Positions 15,776-24,515 of a DNA stretch of 64,000 nt are shown here, one piece after another. The stretch comes from Nocardiopsis flavescens (GTDB lineage: Bacteria > Actinomycetota > Actinomycetes > Streptosporangiales > Streptosporangiaceae), in NCBI RefSeq assembly GCF_900141985.1, contig NZ_FQZK01000012.1, forward strand, positions 62,001 to 126,000. The letters are read 5' to 3'. Position 1 is the first letter of the stretch, and every line of letters starts with the position of its first letter. Both the position numbers and the translations under genes were made by a program. A model generated the notes under the pieces. It saw nothing but the letters and a program-made list of their open reading frames with translations. It did no database searches and was not told where the DNA came from.

Positions 15776-18700
15776 ATGTCGACAAATGGCAAAGCGGGCG
15801 ACGCGCTGCTCCGCCTCGGCACCTACCTGACCGGATCGGAGTCCCTCGACGGAGACCGTGCGCAGGTCAGAAAGGGTGGTCGCGAAGGTGATGTGTTCTA
15901 CCGGGACCGCTGGAGCCACGACCGCGTCGTGCGCTCCACGCACGGGGTCAACTGCACCGGTTCCTGTTCTTGGGATGTTTATGTAAAAGACGGGATCATC
16001 ACCTGGGAGACCCAGGCGACCGATTATCCGTCGGTGGGGCCGGACCGTCCCGAATACGAGCCCCGGGGATGCCCGCGCGGCGCCGCCTTCTCCTGGTACA
16101 CGTATTCGCCGACCCGTGTCCGCTACCCCTACGTGCGCGGGGTGCTCGCCGAGATGTACCGGGAGGCGAAGGGCCGCCTGGGCGACCCGGTCGCGGCCTG
16201 GGAGGAGATCACCACCGATCCCGAGAAGCGCCGCCGCTACCACCGGGCCCGCGGAAAGGGCGGCCTGGTGCGCACCACCTGGGAGGAGGCCCTGGAGATC
16301 GCGGCGGCCTCGCACGTGCTGACGATCAAGCGCTACGGCCCGGACCGGATCGCGGGCTTCTCGCCGATCCCCGCGATGTCGATGGTCTCCCACGGTGCGG
16401 GCGCCCGGTTCGTCAACCTGATCGGCGGCTCCATGCTGTCGTTCTACGACTGGTACGCCGACCTGCCGGTGGCGTCCCCGCAGGTGTTCGGCGACCAGAC
16501 CGACGTCCCCGAGTCCGGCGACTGGTGGGACGCCGCCTACCTCATGCTCTGGGGCTCCAACGTCCCGGTCACCCGCACGCCCGACGCCCACTGGATGGCG
16601 GAGGCCCGCTACCGGGGGCAGAAGGTCGTGGTGGTCTCCCCCGACTACAGCGACGCCACCAAGTTCGCGGACGAGTGGCTGGCCCCCCACCCGGGGACCG
16701 ACGGCGCCCTGGCCATGGCGATGGGCCACGTCATCCTCCGGGAGCGGTTCGTCGACGCCCCCGTCGACCGGTTCCTGTCCTACGCCCGCACCTACACCGA
16801 CCTGCCGTTCCTGGTGGAGATCGAGGAGAGGGACGGGCGCCGGGTGCCGGGCAAGTTCCTCACCGCCGCCGACCTGCCGGGTGCGGAGGGCGTCGCCAAC
16901 GCCGACTGGAAGCCGGTCCTGTGGCCGCGGGGGGAGGACGGGCCCTACGCGCCCAACGGCACGCTCGGGCACCGGTGGGGCGACGACGGCGTCGGCAAGT
17001 GGAACCTGCGCCTGGAGGGCCGGGTCCCGGAGCTGACGTTCCACGGGGAGGGCGCCGAGGCGGTCGAGGTCTCCCTGCCCCGGTTCGACACCCCCACCGG
17101 GGAGGGGGGCGTCCTCACCCGGGGCGTACCGGTCCGCCGGGTGGGCGGGCGCCTGGTCACCACCGTGTTCGACCTGGTCCTGGCCCAGTACGGGGTGGGC
17201 CGGCGGGGGCTGCCGGGCACCTGGCCCACCGGCTACGACGACCCCTCCCAGCCGTGCACCCCGGCCTGGCAGGCCGAGCTGACCGGCGTCCCGGGCGAGA
17301 AGGCCGTGCGGATCGCCCGCGAGTTCGCCGAGACCGCCGAGGCCAGCGGCGGGCGCGCCATGATCATCCTGGGCGCGGGCACCAACCAGTGGTTCCACGG
17401 GGAGAACGCCTACCGCGCCTTCCTGGCGCTGCTGCTGCTCACCGGCTGCCAGGGGGTCAACGGCGGCGGGTGGGCGCACTACGTGGGCCAGGAGAAGTGC
17501 CGCACCGCCACGGGGTGGGCGACCTACGCCTCCGGCGCGGACTGGTCGCGCCCGCCCCGGTTCATGGCCGGGACCGCGTACTGGTACACGCACACCGACC
17601 AGTGGCGCTACGACACCTACCGGGCCGACGCCCTGGCCTCCCCGCTGGGGCCGGGCAGGGTGCGCGGACGCCACACCGCGGACCTGGTGGCGGCCTCGGC
17701 GCGGATGGGCTGGATGCCGTCCTTCCCCACGTTCGACCGCAACCCCGTCGAGCTGGGCCGGGAGGCGGCCGAACTCGGGGCGGACCCGGCGGAGTACGTG
17801 GCGGACCTGCTGGCCGCGGGCACCCTGCGGTTCGCCGCGGAGGACCCCGACGACCCGGCGAACTGGCCGCGCACCCTCACCGTCTGGCGGTCCAACCTGT
17901 TCGGGTCCTCGGCCAAGGGCAACGAGTACTTCCTCAAGCACCTGCTGGGCACCCACTCCAACCTCCGGGCCGAGCCCGCGGGCCCCGGGGACCGGCCCGC
18001 CGACGTGGCCTGGCGGGACGGGATCCCCGAGGGCAAGCTCGACCTGCTGCTGTCCATGGACTTCCGGATGACCAGCACCACGCTGCTGTCCGACATCGTG
18101 CTCCCGGCCGCCACCTGGTACGAGAAGCACGACCTGTCCACCACGGACATGCACCCCTTCGTGCACGCGTTCAACCCGGCGATCGACCCGCCCTGGGAGG
18201 CCCGCACCGACTTCGCGGCCTTCCAGGCGCTGGCCCGGGCGTTCAGCACGCTGGCCGCCGAGCACCTGGGCGAGGTCACCGACCTGGTCGCGGTCCCGCA
18301 CCAGCACGACACGGCCGGGGAGATGGCCCAGCCGCGCGGGGTGGCCCCGGACTGGAAGGCCGACGGCGAGCGCCCCGTCCCCGGGAGCACCATGCCCGCC
18401 ATCGTCGCGGTGCGCCGCAACTACTCGGCGACCGCCCAGAAGATGGCGGCGCTGGGACCGCTCGCCGAGTCCAGGGGGCTGCCGGTCAAGGGGGTGTCCT
18501 TCACCCCCGACCGGGAGGTGGAGTGGCTGCGCGAGCGCAACGGCGCGGTGCGCGGCGGGGTCGCCGACGGCCGCCCGGCCCTGGACACCGACGTCAAGGC
18601 GTGCGAGATGATCCTCGCCCTGTCGGGGACCAGCAACGGCCGACTGGCCGCGCAGGGCTTCGAGCGGCTCGCCGAGCGCACCGGCACCGACATGGGGGAG

Positions 18701-19453
18701 CTGATCGCGCACGCCGCGGAGCGGCGCGTGGTGTTCTCCGACGCCCGCACCGGGCCGACACCGGTGGGCACCAGCCCCGAGTGGTCGGGCAAGGAGTCGG
18801 CCGACCGCCGGTACTCGCCCTTCACCATCAACCTGGAGCACGACAAGCCCTGGCACACCCTCACCGGGCGCCAGCACTTCTACCTCGACCACGACTGGAT
18901 GCACGAGTTCGGCGAGGCCCTGCCGGTGTACCGGCCGCCGCTGGACATCTCCCGGCTGTTCGGCGAGCCGCGGATCGGCCCCACCGGGCACCGCGAGGTG
19001 GTCGTGCGCTACCTGACCCCGCACTCCAAGTGGTCCATCCACTCCGAGTACCAGGACAACCTGCTCATGCAGACCCTGTCCCGGGGCGGCCCCACCATCT
19101 GGATGAGCACCGCCGACGCCGAGGCCATCGGCGCCTCCGACAACGACTGGGTGGAGGCGGTCAACCGCAACGGGGTGGTCGCCGCCCGCCTGGTGGTCTC
19201 GCACCGCATGCCCACCGGGACGGTGTACATGCACCACGCCCAGGAGCGGACCATCGACGTGCCCAGGACCGAGACGACCGGGCGCCGCGGCGGCATCCAC
19301 AACTCGCTCACCCGCCTGCTGGTCAAGCCCACCCACCTCATCGGCGGGTACGCGCAGCTCACCTACGCCTTCAACTACCTGGGTCCGACCGGAAACCAGC
19401 GCGACGAGGTCACCGTCGTGCGCAAGAGGACGACGGAGGTGCGCTACCGATGA
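15776..19453 (+). CDS. narG: Respiratory nitrate reductase alpha subunit NarG
   Basis: A 1225-residue molybdopterin enzyme subunit that reduces nitrate to nitrite with electrons passed from NarH. Near the N-terminus H56-C60-C64-C99 (HGVNCTGSCSW and RGCPRG) gives the FS0 [4Fe-4S] site with exactly the spacing of E. coli NarG (H49/C53/C57/C92). Further family segments include MSMVSHGAGARFVNLIGG and ILGAGTNQWFHGENAYRAF. The length equals the family norm. The start ATG 15776 gives MSTNGKAGDALLRLGTYLTG, the usual beginning; there is no twin-arginine signal, consistent with cytoplasmic orientation. Its stop overlaps the narH start by 4 bases. Confidence 0.97.
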   Translation: MSTNGKAGDALLRLGTYLTGSESLDGDRAQVRKGGREGDVFYRDRWSHDRVVRSTHGVNCTGSCSWDVYVKDGIITWETQATDYPSVGPDRPEYEPRGCPRGAAFSWYTYSPTRVRYPYVRGVLAEMYREAKGRLGDPVAAWEEITTDPEKRRRYHRARGKGGLVRTTWEEALEIAAASHVLTIKRYGPDRIAGFSPIPAMSMVSHGAGARFVNLIGGSMLSFYDWYADLPVASPQVFGDQTDVPESGDWWDAAYLMLWGSNVPVTRTPDAHWMAEARYRGQKVVVVSPDYSDATKFADEWLAPHPGTDGALAMAMGHVILRERFVDAPVDRFLSYARTYTDLPFLVEIEERDGRRVPGKFLTAADLPGAEGVANADWKPVLWPRGEDGPYAPNGTLGHRWGDDGVGKWNLRLEGRVPELTFHGEGAEAVEVSLPRFDTPTGEGGVLTRGVPVRRVGGRLVTTVFDLVLAQYGVGRRGLPGTWPTGYDDPSQPCTPAWQAELTGVPGEKAVRIAREFAETAEASGGRAMIILGAGTNQWFHGENAYRAFLALLLLTGCQGVNGGGWAHYVGQEKCRTATGWATYASGADWSRPPRFMAGTAYWYTHTDQWRYDTYRADALASPLGPGRVRGRHTADLVAASARMGWMPSFPTFDRNPVELGREAAELGADPAEYVADLLAAGTLRFAAEDPDDPANWPRTLTVWRSNLFGSSAKGNEYFLKHLLGTHSNLRAEPAGPGDRPADVAWRDGIPEGKLDLLLSMDFRMTSTTLLSDIVLPAATWYEKHDLSTTDMHPFVHAFNPAIDPPWEARTDFAAFQALARAFSTLAAEHLGEVTDLVAVPHQHDTAGEMAQPRGVAPDWKADGERPVPGSTMPAIVAVRRNYSATAQKMAALGPLAESRGLPVKGVSFTPDREVEWLRERNGAVRGGVADGRPALDTDVKACEMILALSGTSNGRLAAQGFERLAERTGTDMGELIAHAAERRVVFSDARTGPTPVGTSPEWSGKESADRRYSPFTINLEHDKPWHTLTGRQHFYLDHDWMHEFGEALPVYRPPLDISRLFGEPRIGPTGHREVVVRYLTPHSKWSIHSEYQDNLLMQTLSRGGPTIWMSTADAEAIGASDNDWVEAVNRNGVVAARLVVSHRMPTGTVYMHHAQERTIDVPRTETTGRRGGIHNSLTRLLVKPTHLIGGYAQLTYAFNYLGPTGNQRDEVTVVRKRTTEVRYR

Positions 19454-21180
19454 CCACCGGGGAGCGGACGGGCGGCCGGCCCGTGGGGCGGGTCATGGCG
19501 CAGGTCGCCATGGTCATGAACCTCGACAAGTGCATCGGCTGCCACACCTGCTCGGTCACCTGCAAGCAGGCGTGGACCAACCGCAGCGGTGTGGAGTACG
19601 CCTGGTTCAACAACGTCGAGACCCGGCCCGGGCAGGGGTACCCGCGCACCTACCAGGACCAGGAGAGGTGGCGGGGTGGCTGGGTCCGCACGCCCCGGGG
19701 GCGCCTCGTGCCGCGGGCGGGCGGCAGGCTCAAGCGGCTGGCGACCATCTTCGCCAACCCGGTGATGCCGTCCATCCACGACTACTACGAGCCCTGGACC
19801 TACGACTACGACACGCTCCTCAACGCGCCGCTGGGCGACGACTTCCCCGTCGCCTCGCCGCGCTCGGCGCTCACCGGCGAGCCCATGCAGGTCACCTGGA
19901 GCGCCAACTGGGACGACGACCTCGGGGGCGGCCCGGAGCTGGCCCGGCACGACCCCGTCGTGAAGAAGCTCGGCGACAAGGTGAGGTTCTCCTTCGAGGA
20001 GACCTTCATGTTCTACCTGCCGCGCATCTGCGAGCACTGCCTCAACCCGTCCTGCGTGGCCACCTGCCCCAGCGGCGCGCTGTACAAGCGGGCCGAGGAC
20101 GGCATCGTCCTGGTGGACCAGGACCGCTGCCGGGGCTGGCGCATGTGCGTCACCGGGTGCCCGTACAAGAAGATCTACTTCAACCACAAGACCGGCAAGG
20201 CCGAGAAGTGCACGTTCTGCTACCCGCGGGTCGAGGTGGGCATGCCGACGGTGTGCTCGGAGACCTGCGTGGGGCGGCTGCGCTACCTGGGGGTCGTGCT
20301 CTACGACGCCGACCGGGTGGGCGAGGCCGCGGCGGTGGAGGACGAGCGGGAGCTCTACCGCGCCCAGCTGGACGTGTTCCTGGACCCGGACGACCCGGCG
20401 GTGCGCGCCGCCGCCCGCCGCGACGGCATCCCCGACCGGTGGGTGGAGTCGGCGTCCCGGTCCCCGGTGTACGCGCTGGCCAAGCGGTTCCGGGTGGCGC
20501 TGCCGCTGCACCCGGAGTACCGCACCCTGCCGATGGTCTGGTACGTCCCGCCGCTGTCGCCGGTGGTGGACACGCTCACCTCCACCGGCCACGACGGCGA
20601 GGACGCCGGGAACCTGTTCGGCGCCATCGACGCGCTGCGCATCCCGGTGGAGTACCTGGCCGAGCTGTTCACGGCGGGCGACACGGAGCCGGTGCGGCTG
20701 GTGCTGCGCCGCCTCGCCGCCATGCGCTCCCACATGCGCCGGATCAACCTCGGCCAGGAGCGCGACGGGTCCATCGCCGAGGGGGTGGGCATGACCGGGC
20801 GCGACATCGAGGACATGTACCGCCTGCTCGCCCTGGCCAAGTACGACGAGCGCTACGTCATCCCCACCGCCTACGGCGTCGACGACTCCGACCGCGGGGT
20901 CATCGACGAGATCGGGTGCAGCCTCGACTTCGAGGGCGGCCCCGGCATGGGCGGCATGGGGGGAGTGCCGTTCGGCGAGGCCTCGGGCCGCCCCGACGCG
21001 GCCTCGGTCGAGACCTTCCACGCCCTGCGCGACCGGCAGTCCGGTGAGGAGCCCGCGGCCGGGAGGGGCCGGGTCAACCTCCTCAACTGGGACGGGAACG
21101 GCCGGCCCGCAGGGCTCTTCCCGCCCCGCGGGGGCGACCACGACACCGACGGCGGAGGCGGCCCGAGCCGCCCCGTGTGA
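19450..21180 (+). CDS. narH: Respiratory nitrate reductase beta subunit NarH
   Basis: A 576-residue iron-sulfur electron-transfer subunit. Four Cys clusters are visible: DKCIGCHTCSVTCKQAW near residue 27, CEHCLNPSCVATCP, DRCRGWRMCVTGCP (with Trp replacing a Cys, the normal sign of the [3Fe-4S] cluster), and CTFCYPRVEVGMPTVCSETC. Together they hold three [4Fe-4S] and one [3Fe-4S] cluster, carrying electrons from NarI haem to NarG. ATG 19450 overlaps the narG stop as ATGA, implying translational coupling. The C-terminal Gly/Met-rich GGPGMGGMGG and acidic tail follow the conserved core. Confidence 0.97.
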   Translation: MTTGERTGGRPVGRVMAQVAMVMNLDKCIGCHTCSVTCKQAWTNRSGVEYAWFNNVETRPGQGYPRTYQDQERWRGGWVRTPRGRLVPRAGGRLKRLATIFANPVMPSIHDYYEPWTYDYDTLLNAPLGDDFPVASPRSALTGEPMQVTWSANWDDDLGGGPELARHDPVVKKLGDKVRFSFEETFMFYLPRICEHCLNPSCVATCPSGALYKRAEDGIVLVDQDRCRGWRMCVTGCPYKKIYFNHKTGKAEKCTFCYPRVEVGMPTVCSETCVGRLRYLGVVLYDADRVGEAAAVEDERELYRAQLDVFLDPDDPAVRAAARRDGIPDRWVESASRSPVYALAKRFRVALPLHPEYRTLPMVWYVPPLSPVVDTLTSTGHDGEDAGNLFGAIDALRIPVEYLAELFTAGDTEPVRLVLRRLAAMRSHMRRINLGQERDGSIAEGVGMTGRDIEDMYRLLALAKYDERYVIPTAYGVDDSDRGVIDEIGCSLDFEGGPGMGGMGGVPFGEASGRPDAASVETFHALRDRQSGEEPAAGRGRVNLLNWDGNGRPAGLFPPRGGDHDTDGGGGPSRPV

Positions 21181-21190
21181 GGGAGTTGCG

Positions 21191-22030
21191 ATGAGCACCA
21201 CCACCGACGCGGCCGGGACGGAGGGGACCACCCCGGCCGCGGGACGGGCGCGGACCGGCTGGCTCGGAGCCGGCCGCTCCGCCCGCCGCGCACACCGCAG
21301 GGCGGTCACCCACCAGGCGGCGTCCGTCCTGCTCGGCTACCCCGACCAGGCGTTCTTCGAGCGGCTGCCGCTGGTGGCCCGGGCGGTCGCCGAACTGCCC
21401 CGGGGGACCGTGCGCGCGGCGCTCCAGGAGTTCTGCGACTACGCCTGCGCCACACCCGAGATGGAGCTGTGCACGCACTACGTCGACGTGTTCGACCTGC
21501 GCCGCAGGCGTGCGCTGCACATGACCTACTACACCGACGGCGACACCAGGCGGCGCGGCCACTCGCTGGCCGAGATCAAGGCGGTCTACCGGGCCGCGGG
21601 CTGGGAGGTCGCCGCCGGTGAGCTGCCCGACCACCTCGCGGTGGTGCTGGAGTTCGCCGCGCGCGGCGACGCCGACCAGGGGGAGGACCTGCTGCTGCGG
21701 TTCCGCTCCGGGCTCGACCTGCTCTCGGTCGCCCTGGAGGAGTACGGGACCCCCTACGCCCGGGTGGTCGACGCGGTCCGCCAGACCCTGCCGCCGCCGC
21801 GCGCGGCCGACCGGGACGCGGTGGAGCACCTGGTCCGCCAGGGGCCGCCCGCGGAGGACGTCGGCCTGGAGCCCTACGGGGTGCGCACCACGCTGCCCAT
21901 GGCGGAGCCGGACGGCCACGGCCACGGTCCGGGGGCCTGCGGCTGCGGCCGGGTGCCGCGCCCGCGCGCGGCCCGGGCCGGCGAGCGGCAGGTCCGCTCG
22001 GAGGAGGACGGGGAGGGCGGGGCCCGGTGA
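21191..22030 (+). CDS. narJ: Nitrate reductase assembly chaperone NarJ with His/Cys-rich tail
   Basis: A 279-residue cytoplasmic chaperone needed to insert the molybdenum cofactor into NarG before membrane docking. The core (residues ~40-210) has family features: HQAASVLLGYPDQAFFERLP, FCDYACATPEMELCTHYVDVFDLRRRRALHMTYYTDGDTRRRG (shown here only as parts: CTHYVDVFDLRRRRALHMTY). It is longer than E. coli NarJ (236 residues): about 40 N-terminal residues are low-complexity, and the C-terminus adds DGHGHGPGACGCGR plus an Arg-rich tail. It begins 10 bases after narH and overlaps narI by 4 bases. Confidence 0.93.
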   Translation: MSTTTDAAGTEGTTPAAGRARTGWLGAGRSARRAHRRAVTHQAASVLLGYPDQAFFERLPLVARAVAELPRGTVRAALQEFCDYACATPEMELCTHYVDVFDLRRRRALHMTYYTDGDTRRRGHSLAEIKAVYRAAGWEVAAGELPDHLAVVLEFAARGDADQGEDLLLRFRSGLDLLSVALEEYGTPYARVVDAVRQTLPPPRAADRDAVEHLVRQGPPAEDVGLEPYGVRTTLPMAEPDGHGHGPGACGCGRVPRPRAARAGERQVRSEEDGEGGAR

Positions 22031-22779
22031 GGGACCACGGCGGTGCCGACCTGTTCCTGTGGGGGATCCTGCCCTACATCGTGCTCGTGGTCGTGGTCGG
22101 CGGACTGCTCTGGCGGTACCGCTACGACCGGTTCGGGTGGACCACCCGCTCCTCGGAGCTGTACGAGTCGCGGCTGCTGCGCATCGGCAGCCCGCTGTTC
22201 CACTTCGGGGTGCTGGTGGTGGTCGTCGGCCACGCGGTCGGCCTGCTCGTCCCCGAGGCGTGGACGCGGGCGCTGGGGGTCTCCGACACCCTGTACCACG
22301 TCACCGCGCTGTCCCTGGGGCTGGTCGCGGGGGTGTGCACGCTCGCCGGGATCGCGCTGCTGGTGTGGCGCCGCCGCACCAGCGGGCCGGTGTTCAGCGC
22401 CACCACGGCCAACGACAAGGCCATGTACCTGGTGCTGGTGCTGGCGATCCTCACCGGCCTGGGCATGACGGTGTACTTCGCCGGGGTGGAGGTCGCGGGC
22501 GGGCACTCCCAGGACTACCGCGAGACGGTGTCGCCGTGGTTCCGGTCGCTCTGGATCCTGAGCCCGGACGTCGCGGCGATGGCGGCCGCGGAGGTCCCCT
22601 ACCGCGTTCACGCGCTCATGGGGCTCGCGCTGTTCGCGCTGCTGCCGTTCACCCGGCTGGTGCACATGTTCAGCGCTCCGGTGGGCTACCTGTTCCGGCC
22701 GTACGTGCTGTACCGGACCCGGGACGCGCACGCCGGCGGCGCGGGGCGGGCCGAGCGCGCCGGCCGCCGCGGCTGGTGA
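22027..22779 (+). CDS. narI: Respiratory nitrate reductase gamma subunit NarI
   Basis: A 250-residue integral membrane cytochrome b that oxidises quinol and feeds electrons to NarH. Five hydrophobic helices are visible: ILPYIVLVVVVGGLLWRYRYD, LFHFGVLVVVVGHAVGLLV, LYHVTALSLGLVAGVCTLAG, a segment AMYLVLVLAILTGLGMTVYF, and the last AHMFSAPVGYLF region preceded by VHALMGLALFALLPFTRLVH. The His residues in helices 2 and 5 (FHFG, VGHAVG, and VHALMG/RLVHMFS) are the expected ligands of the two haems. The GTG start at 22027 overlaps the narJ stop, and the gene is followed by a strong terminator. Confidence 0.95.
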   Translation: MRDHGGADLFLWGILPYIVLVVVVGGLLWRYRYDRFGWTTRSSELYESRLLRIGSPLFHFGVLVVVVGHAVGLLVPEAWTRALGVSDTLYHVTALSLGLVAGVCTLAGIALLVWRRRTSGPVFSATTANDKAMYLVLVLAILTGLGMTVYFAGVEVAGGHSQDYRETVSPWFRSLWILSPDVAAMAAAEVPYRVHALMGLALFALLPFTRLVHMFSAPVGYLFRPYVLYRTRDAHAGGAGRAERAGRRGW

Positions 22780-22804
22780 CCGCGGCCTGACGGGGAGCAC
22801 GACC

Positions 22805-22842
22805 GGCGGGGCCGGGGCCGTGGGAGCGGCCCCGGCCCCGCC
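22805..22842 (+). terminator. Strong hairpin terminator after narI
   Basis: A perfect 15-bp inverted repeat, GGCGGGGCCGGGGCC (22805-22819) and its complement (22828-22842), with an 8-base loop, ends the narGHJI operon. Confidence 0.85.
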
Positions 22843-23021
22843 GCGTGTGCGGCGCGCCGCGGTGCCGCCGCGCCGGGTGCGCTCCGGAGCGGCGGCCGGG
22901 CGGCGGTGCGGACCGGTCCGCGGACGGTGGTGCCCGCCCCGGGGTGTGGGCGGGGGGCCTGGGTGGGAAAGTGGGCATTGGTGAGGTGTGCGCACCGGGC
23001 GCACGGGAGTGAGGGAGAGCC

Positions 23022-23303
23022 ATGGACCTGACGGTCGCCGACGTGCCGGACCGCTCGCGGTACGAGGTCAGCGTCGATGGGAAGGTGGTCGGCTTCTCGG
23101 CCTACCACCGGCTGGAGGACGGGGTGCTGGCCCTTCCGCACGTGGAGGTGGACCCCGTGCACCAGGGGCGGGGGGTGGCCGCCGAGCTCATGCGCCGGTC
23201 GCTGGACGACGTCCGGGCCAAGGGCCTCAAGGTGATGCCGGTCTGCCCCTACGCGCGGGCGTACATCGCCAAGAACGGGGAGTACGCCGACCTCGTGCAG
23301 TGA
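23022..23303 (+). CDS. Small GNAT-fold acetyltransferase (COG2388 type)
   Basis: A 93-residue protein covering only the acetyl-CoA-binding core of the GNAT fold: RYEVSVDGKVVGFSAYHR, then LPHVEVDPVHQGRGVAAELMRRSLDD (the Q/RxxGxG/A pyrophosphate loop) and VMPVCPYARAYIAKNGEYADLV. The C-terminal CPYARAYI...HPEYxDLV-like end is diagnostic of the YjdJ/COG2388 group. ATG 23022 is preceded by GAGGGAGAG. Substrate is not known; the family is widespread as a single gene. It is not clearly in an operon. Confidence 0.85.
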   Translation: MDLTVADVPDRSRYEVSVDGKVVGFSAYHRLEDGVLALPHVEVDPVHQGRGVAAELMRRSLDDVRAKGLKVMPVCPYARAYIAKNGEYADLVQ

Positions 23304-23500
23304 GCGGGTCCGCCCGCCCCGCGGGGGCCGCGGCGGGGACGTCTCCATGGACACCGGGGCGCGGGGGACACACGGTCGTTTTCGTGACTTTCATCGAGAA
23401 AGCGACTATGTGATTGCATCTGTGTTCTTTCGGTCACGGCGAATCACCGCTAGTGTTCTGGGTCACAGTGGCGGTCATTGTGTTCGAGAGGGAGCCCCCC

Positions 23501-24100
23501 ATGTCCATCGTCTCCATCGAGCCCGCCACCGCCGAGCGGTGGGACGACCTGGAGAACCTGTTCGGGCCGACCGGAGCCTACGGGCACTGCTGGTGCACCT
23601 TCTTCCGCAGGCGGGCCAAGGACTACACGGAGAGCACGACGTGCGAGCGGGCCCAGCGGGGCGCGGACAACAAGCGGGAGCTGCGCCGGCTCACCCTCGA
23701 CGGCCGGGTGCCGGGCCTGCTCGCCTACGACGAGGAGGGCCCGTGCGGCTGGGTGTCGGTGGCGCCCCGCGGCGACTACATCCGGCTCTCCCGGTCCAGG
23801 ACCCTGCGCCCGGCCGACCCCGATGAGCCCGGGGTGTGGTCCCTGGTGTGCTTCTGGCTGCCGCCGCGGCGCCGCCGCCGCGGTATGGGCGGCCGTCTGC
23901 TGGACGGCGCGATCGAGTACGCGCGGGCGCAGGGGGCGCGGGTGCTGGAGGCCTACCCCGTGGACACGGCGGGGGGCCGCGCGCCCAGCGCCGAGGTGTA
24001 CGCGGGGACCGTCGAGATGTTCCGCCGGGCCGGGTTCACCCTGGCCGACCACCACTCCAGCGAGCGGGTCGTGGCCCGGCTGGAGCTGAAGCAGGAGTAG
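23501..24100 (+). CDS. GNAT-family N-acetyltransferase
   Basis: A 199-residue acetyltransferase. The N-terminal part (ENLFGPTGAYGHCWCTFFRR) with a conserved Cys-Trp-Cys is typical of a GNAT subgroup found in actinobacteria, and the acetyl-CoA-binding motif is WLPPRRRRRGMGGRLLDGAI (R-x-x-G-x-G). The C-terminal strand ends with FRRAGFTLADHHSSERVV. The start ATG 23501 follows GAGAGGGAG and a purine-rich site; in-frame codons upstream are in the AT-richer promoter stretch. A possible -10 (TAGTGT, 23451-23456) is present. The gene ends just before a strong terminator. Substrate unknown. Confidence 0.85.
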   Translation: MSIVSIEPATAERWDDLENLFGPTGAYGHCWCTFFRRRAKDYTESTTCERAQRGADNKRELRRLTLDGRVPGLLAYDEEGPCGWVSVAPRGDYIRLSRSRTLRPADPDEPGVWSLVCFWLPPRRRRRGMGGRLLDGAIEYARAQGARVLEAYPVDTAGGRAPSAEVYAGTVEMFRRAGFTLADHHSSERVVARLELKQE

Positions 24101-24120
24101 GGCCGCGTCGGAGAACACCC

Positions 24121-24149
24121 GCGCGGGGGCCTGGGCCCCCGCGCTTTTT
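24121..24149 (+). terminator. Rho-independent terminator
   Basis: GCGCGGGGGCC (24121-24131) pairs with GGCCCCCGCGC (24134-24144) and is followed by TTTTT (24145-24149). It separates the GNAT gene from the copper operon. Confidence 0.9.
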
Positions 24150-24172
24150 CGTGCGGGCCCGCCTTCTCCGGG

Positions 24173-24187
24173 TACCCCCCTGGGGTA
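24173..24187 (+). promoter_or_regulatory. Upstream CsoR-type operator (imperfect)
   Basis: TACCCCCCTGGGGTA is an inverted repeat of the CsoR consensus type (TAC-C-tract, G-tract-GTA). It lies about 55 bases upstream of the operator that overlaps the promoter and may be a second binding site. Confidence 0.6.
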
Positions 24188-24226
24188 ACCTGCCGAGTGC
24201 GGCGCCCCGACCAGGCGCGGCGGCGC

Positions 24227-24257
24227 TTGACGGGGTCATACCCCCAGGGGGTATAGT
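24227..24257 (+). promoter_or_regulatory. Copper-responsive promoter with CsoR-type operator
   Basis: TTGACG (24227-24232) and TATAGT (24252-24257) form a promoter with a 19-base spacer. The spacer is almost filled by the perfect palindrome ATACCCCCAGGGGGTAT (24238-24254), the consensus form for CsoR copper repressors, so bound repressor would block RNA polymerase. No csoR gene is in the window, so the regulator acts from elsewhere. The long spacer would also suit a MerR-type activator, but the C/G-tract palindrome favours CsoR. Confidence 0.8.
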
Positions 24258-24298
24258 CGGTCGTGCTGGAACAGTCGCACGTCACTACAGGAGGCGAA

Positions 24299-24514
24299 AT
24301 GGCCACCACGACCACCGCTGTTTACACCGTCGAAGGCATGAGCTGCGCCCACTGCGTCGACTCCGTCACCCGGGAGGTGGGCGCCGTCGCGGGCGTCTCC
24401 GGGGTCCAGGTGGACCTGGGCGCCAAGAAGGTGACCGTGACCGGCGAGGGCGCCGTGGACGACGCCGCGGTGCGCGCCGCCATCGACGAGGCCGGATACG
24501 AGGTGCGTGACTGA
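24299..24514 (+). CDS. copZ: Copper chaperone CopZ (heavy-metal-associated domain)
   Basis: A 71-residue single HMA domain with the copper-binding motif GMSCAHC (MSCAHC at about residues 14-19) followed by VDSVTREVGAVAGV, and the terminal AAIDEAGYEV helix-strand. Such proteins pick up Cu(I) in the cytoplasm and hand it to the CopA ATPase. ATG 24299 follows AGGAGG at ideal distance. It is the first gene of a three-gene copper operon directly behind a CsoR-type operator. Confidence 0.95.
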   Translation: MATTTTAVYTVEGMSCAHCVDSVTREVGAVAGVSGVQVDLGAKKVTVTGEGAVDDAAVRAAIDEAGYEVRD

Positions 24515-24515
24515 G

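Noticed and set aside
15722..19336. 1204-residue open frame antisense to narG
   Set aside because: Composition-driven mirror of a highly conserved gene; rich in Gly/Arg/Val/His without domains.
24227..24257. Copper promoter considered as MerR/CueR-controlled because of the 19-base spacer
   Set aside because: The C-tract/G-tract palindrome is the CsoR type and no MerR-like gene is adjacent; spacing alone is not enough.
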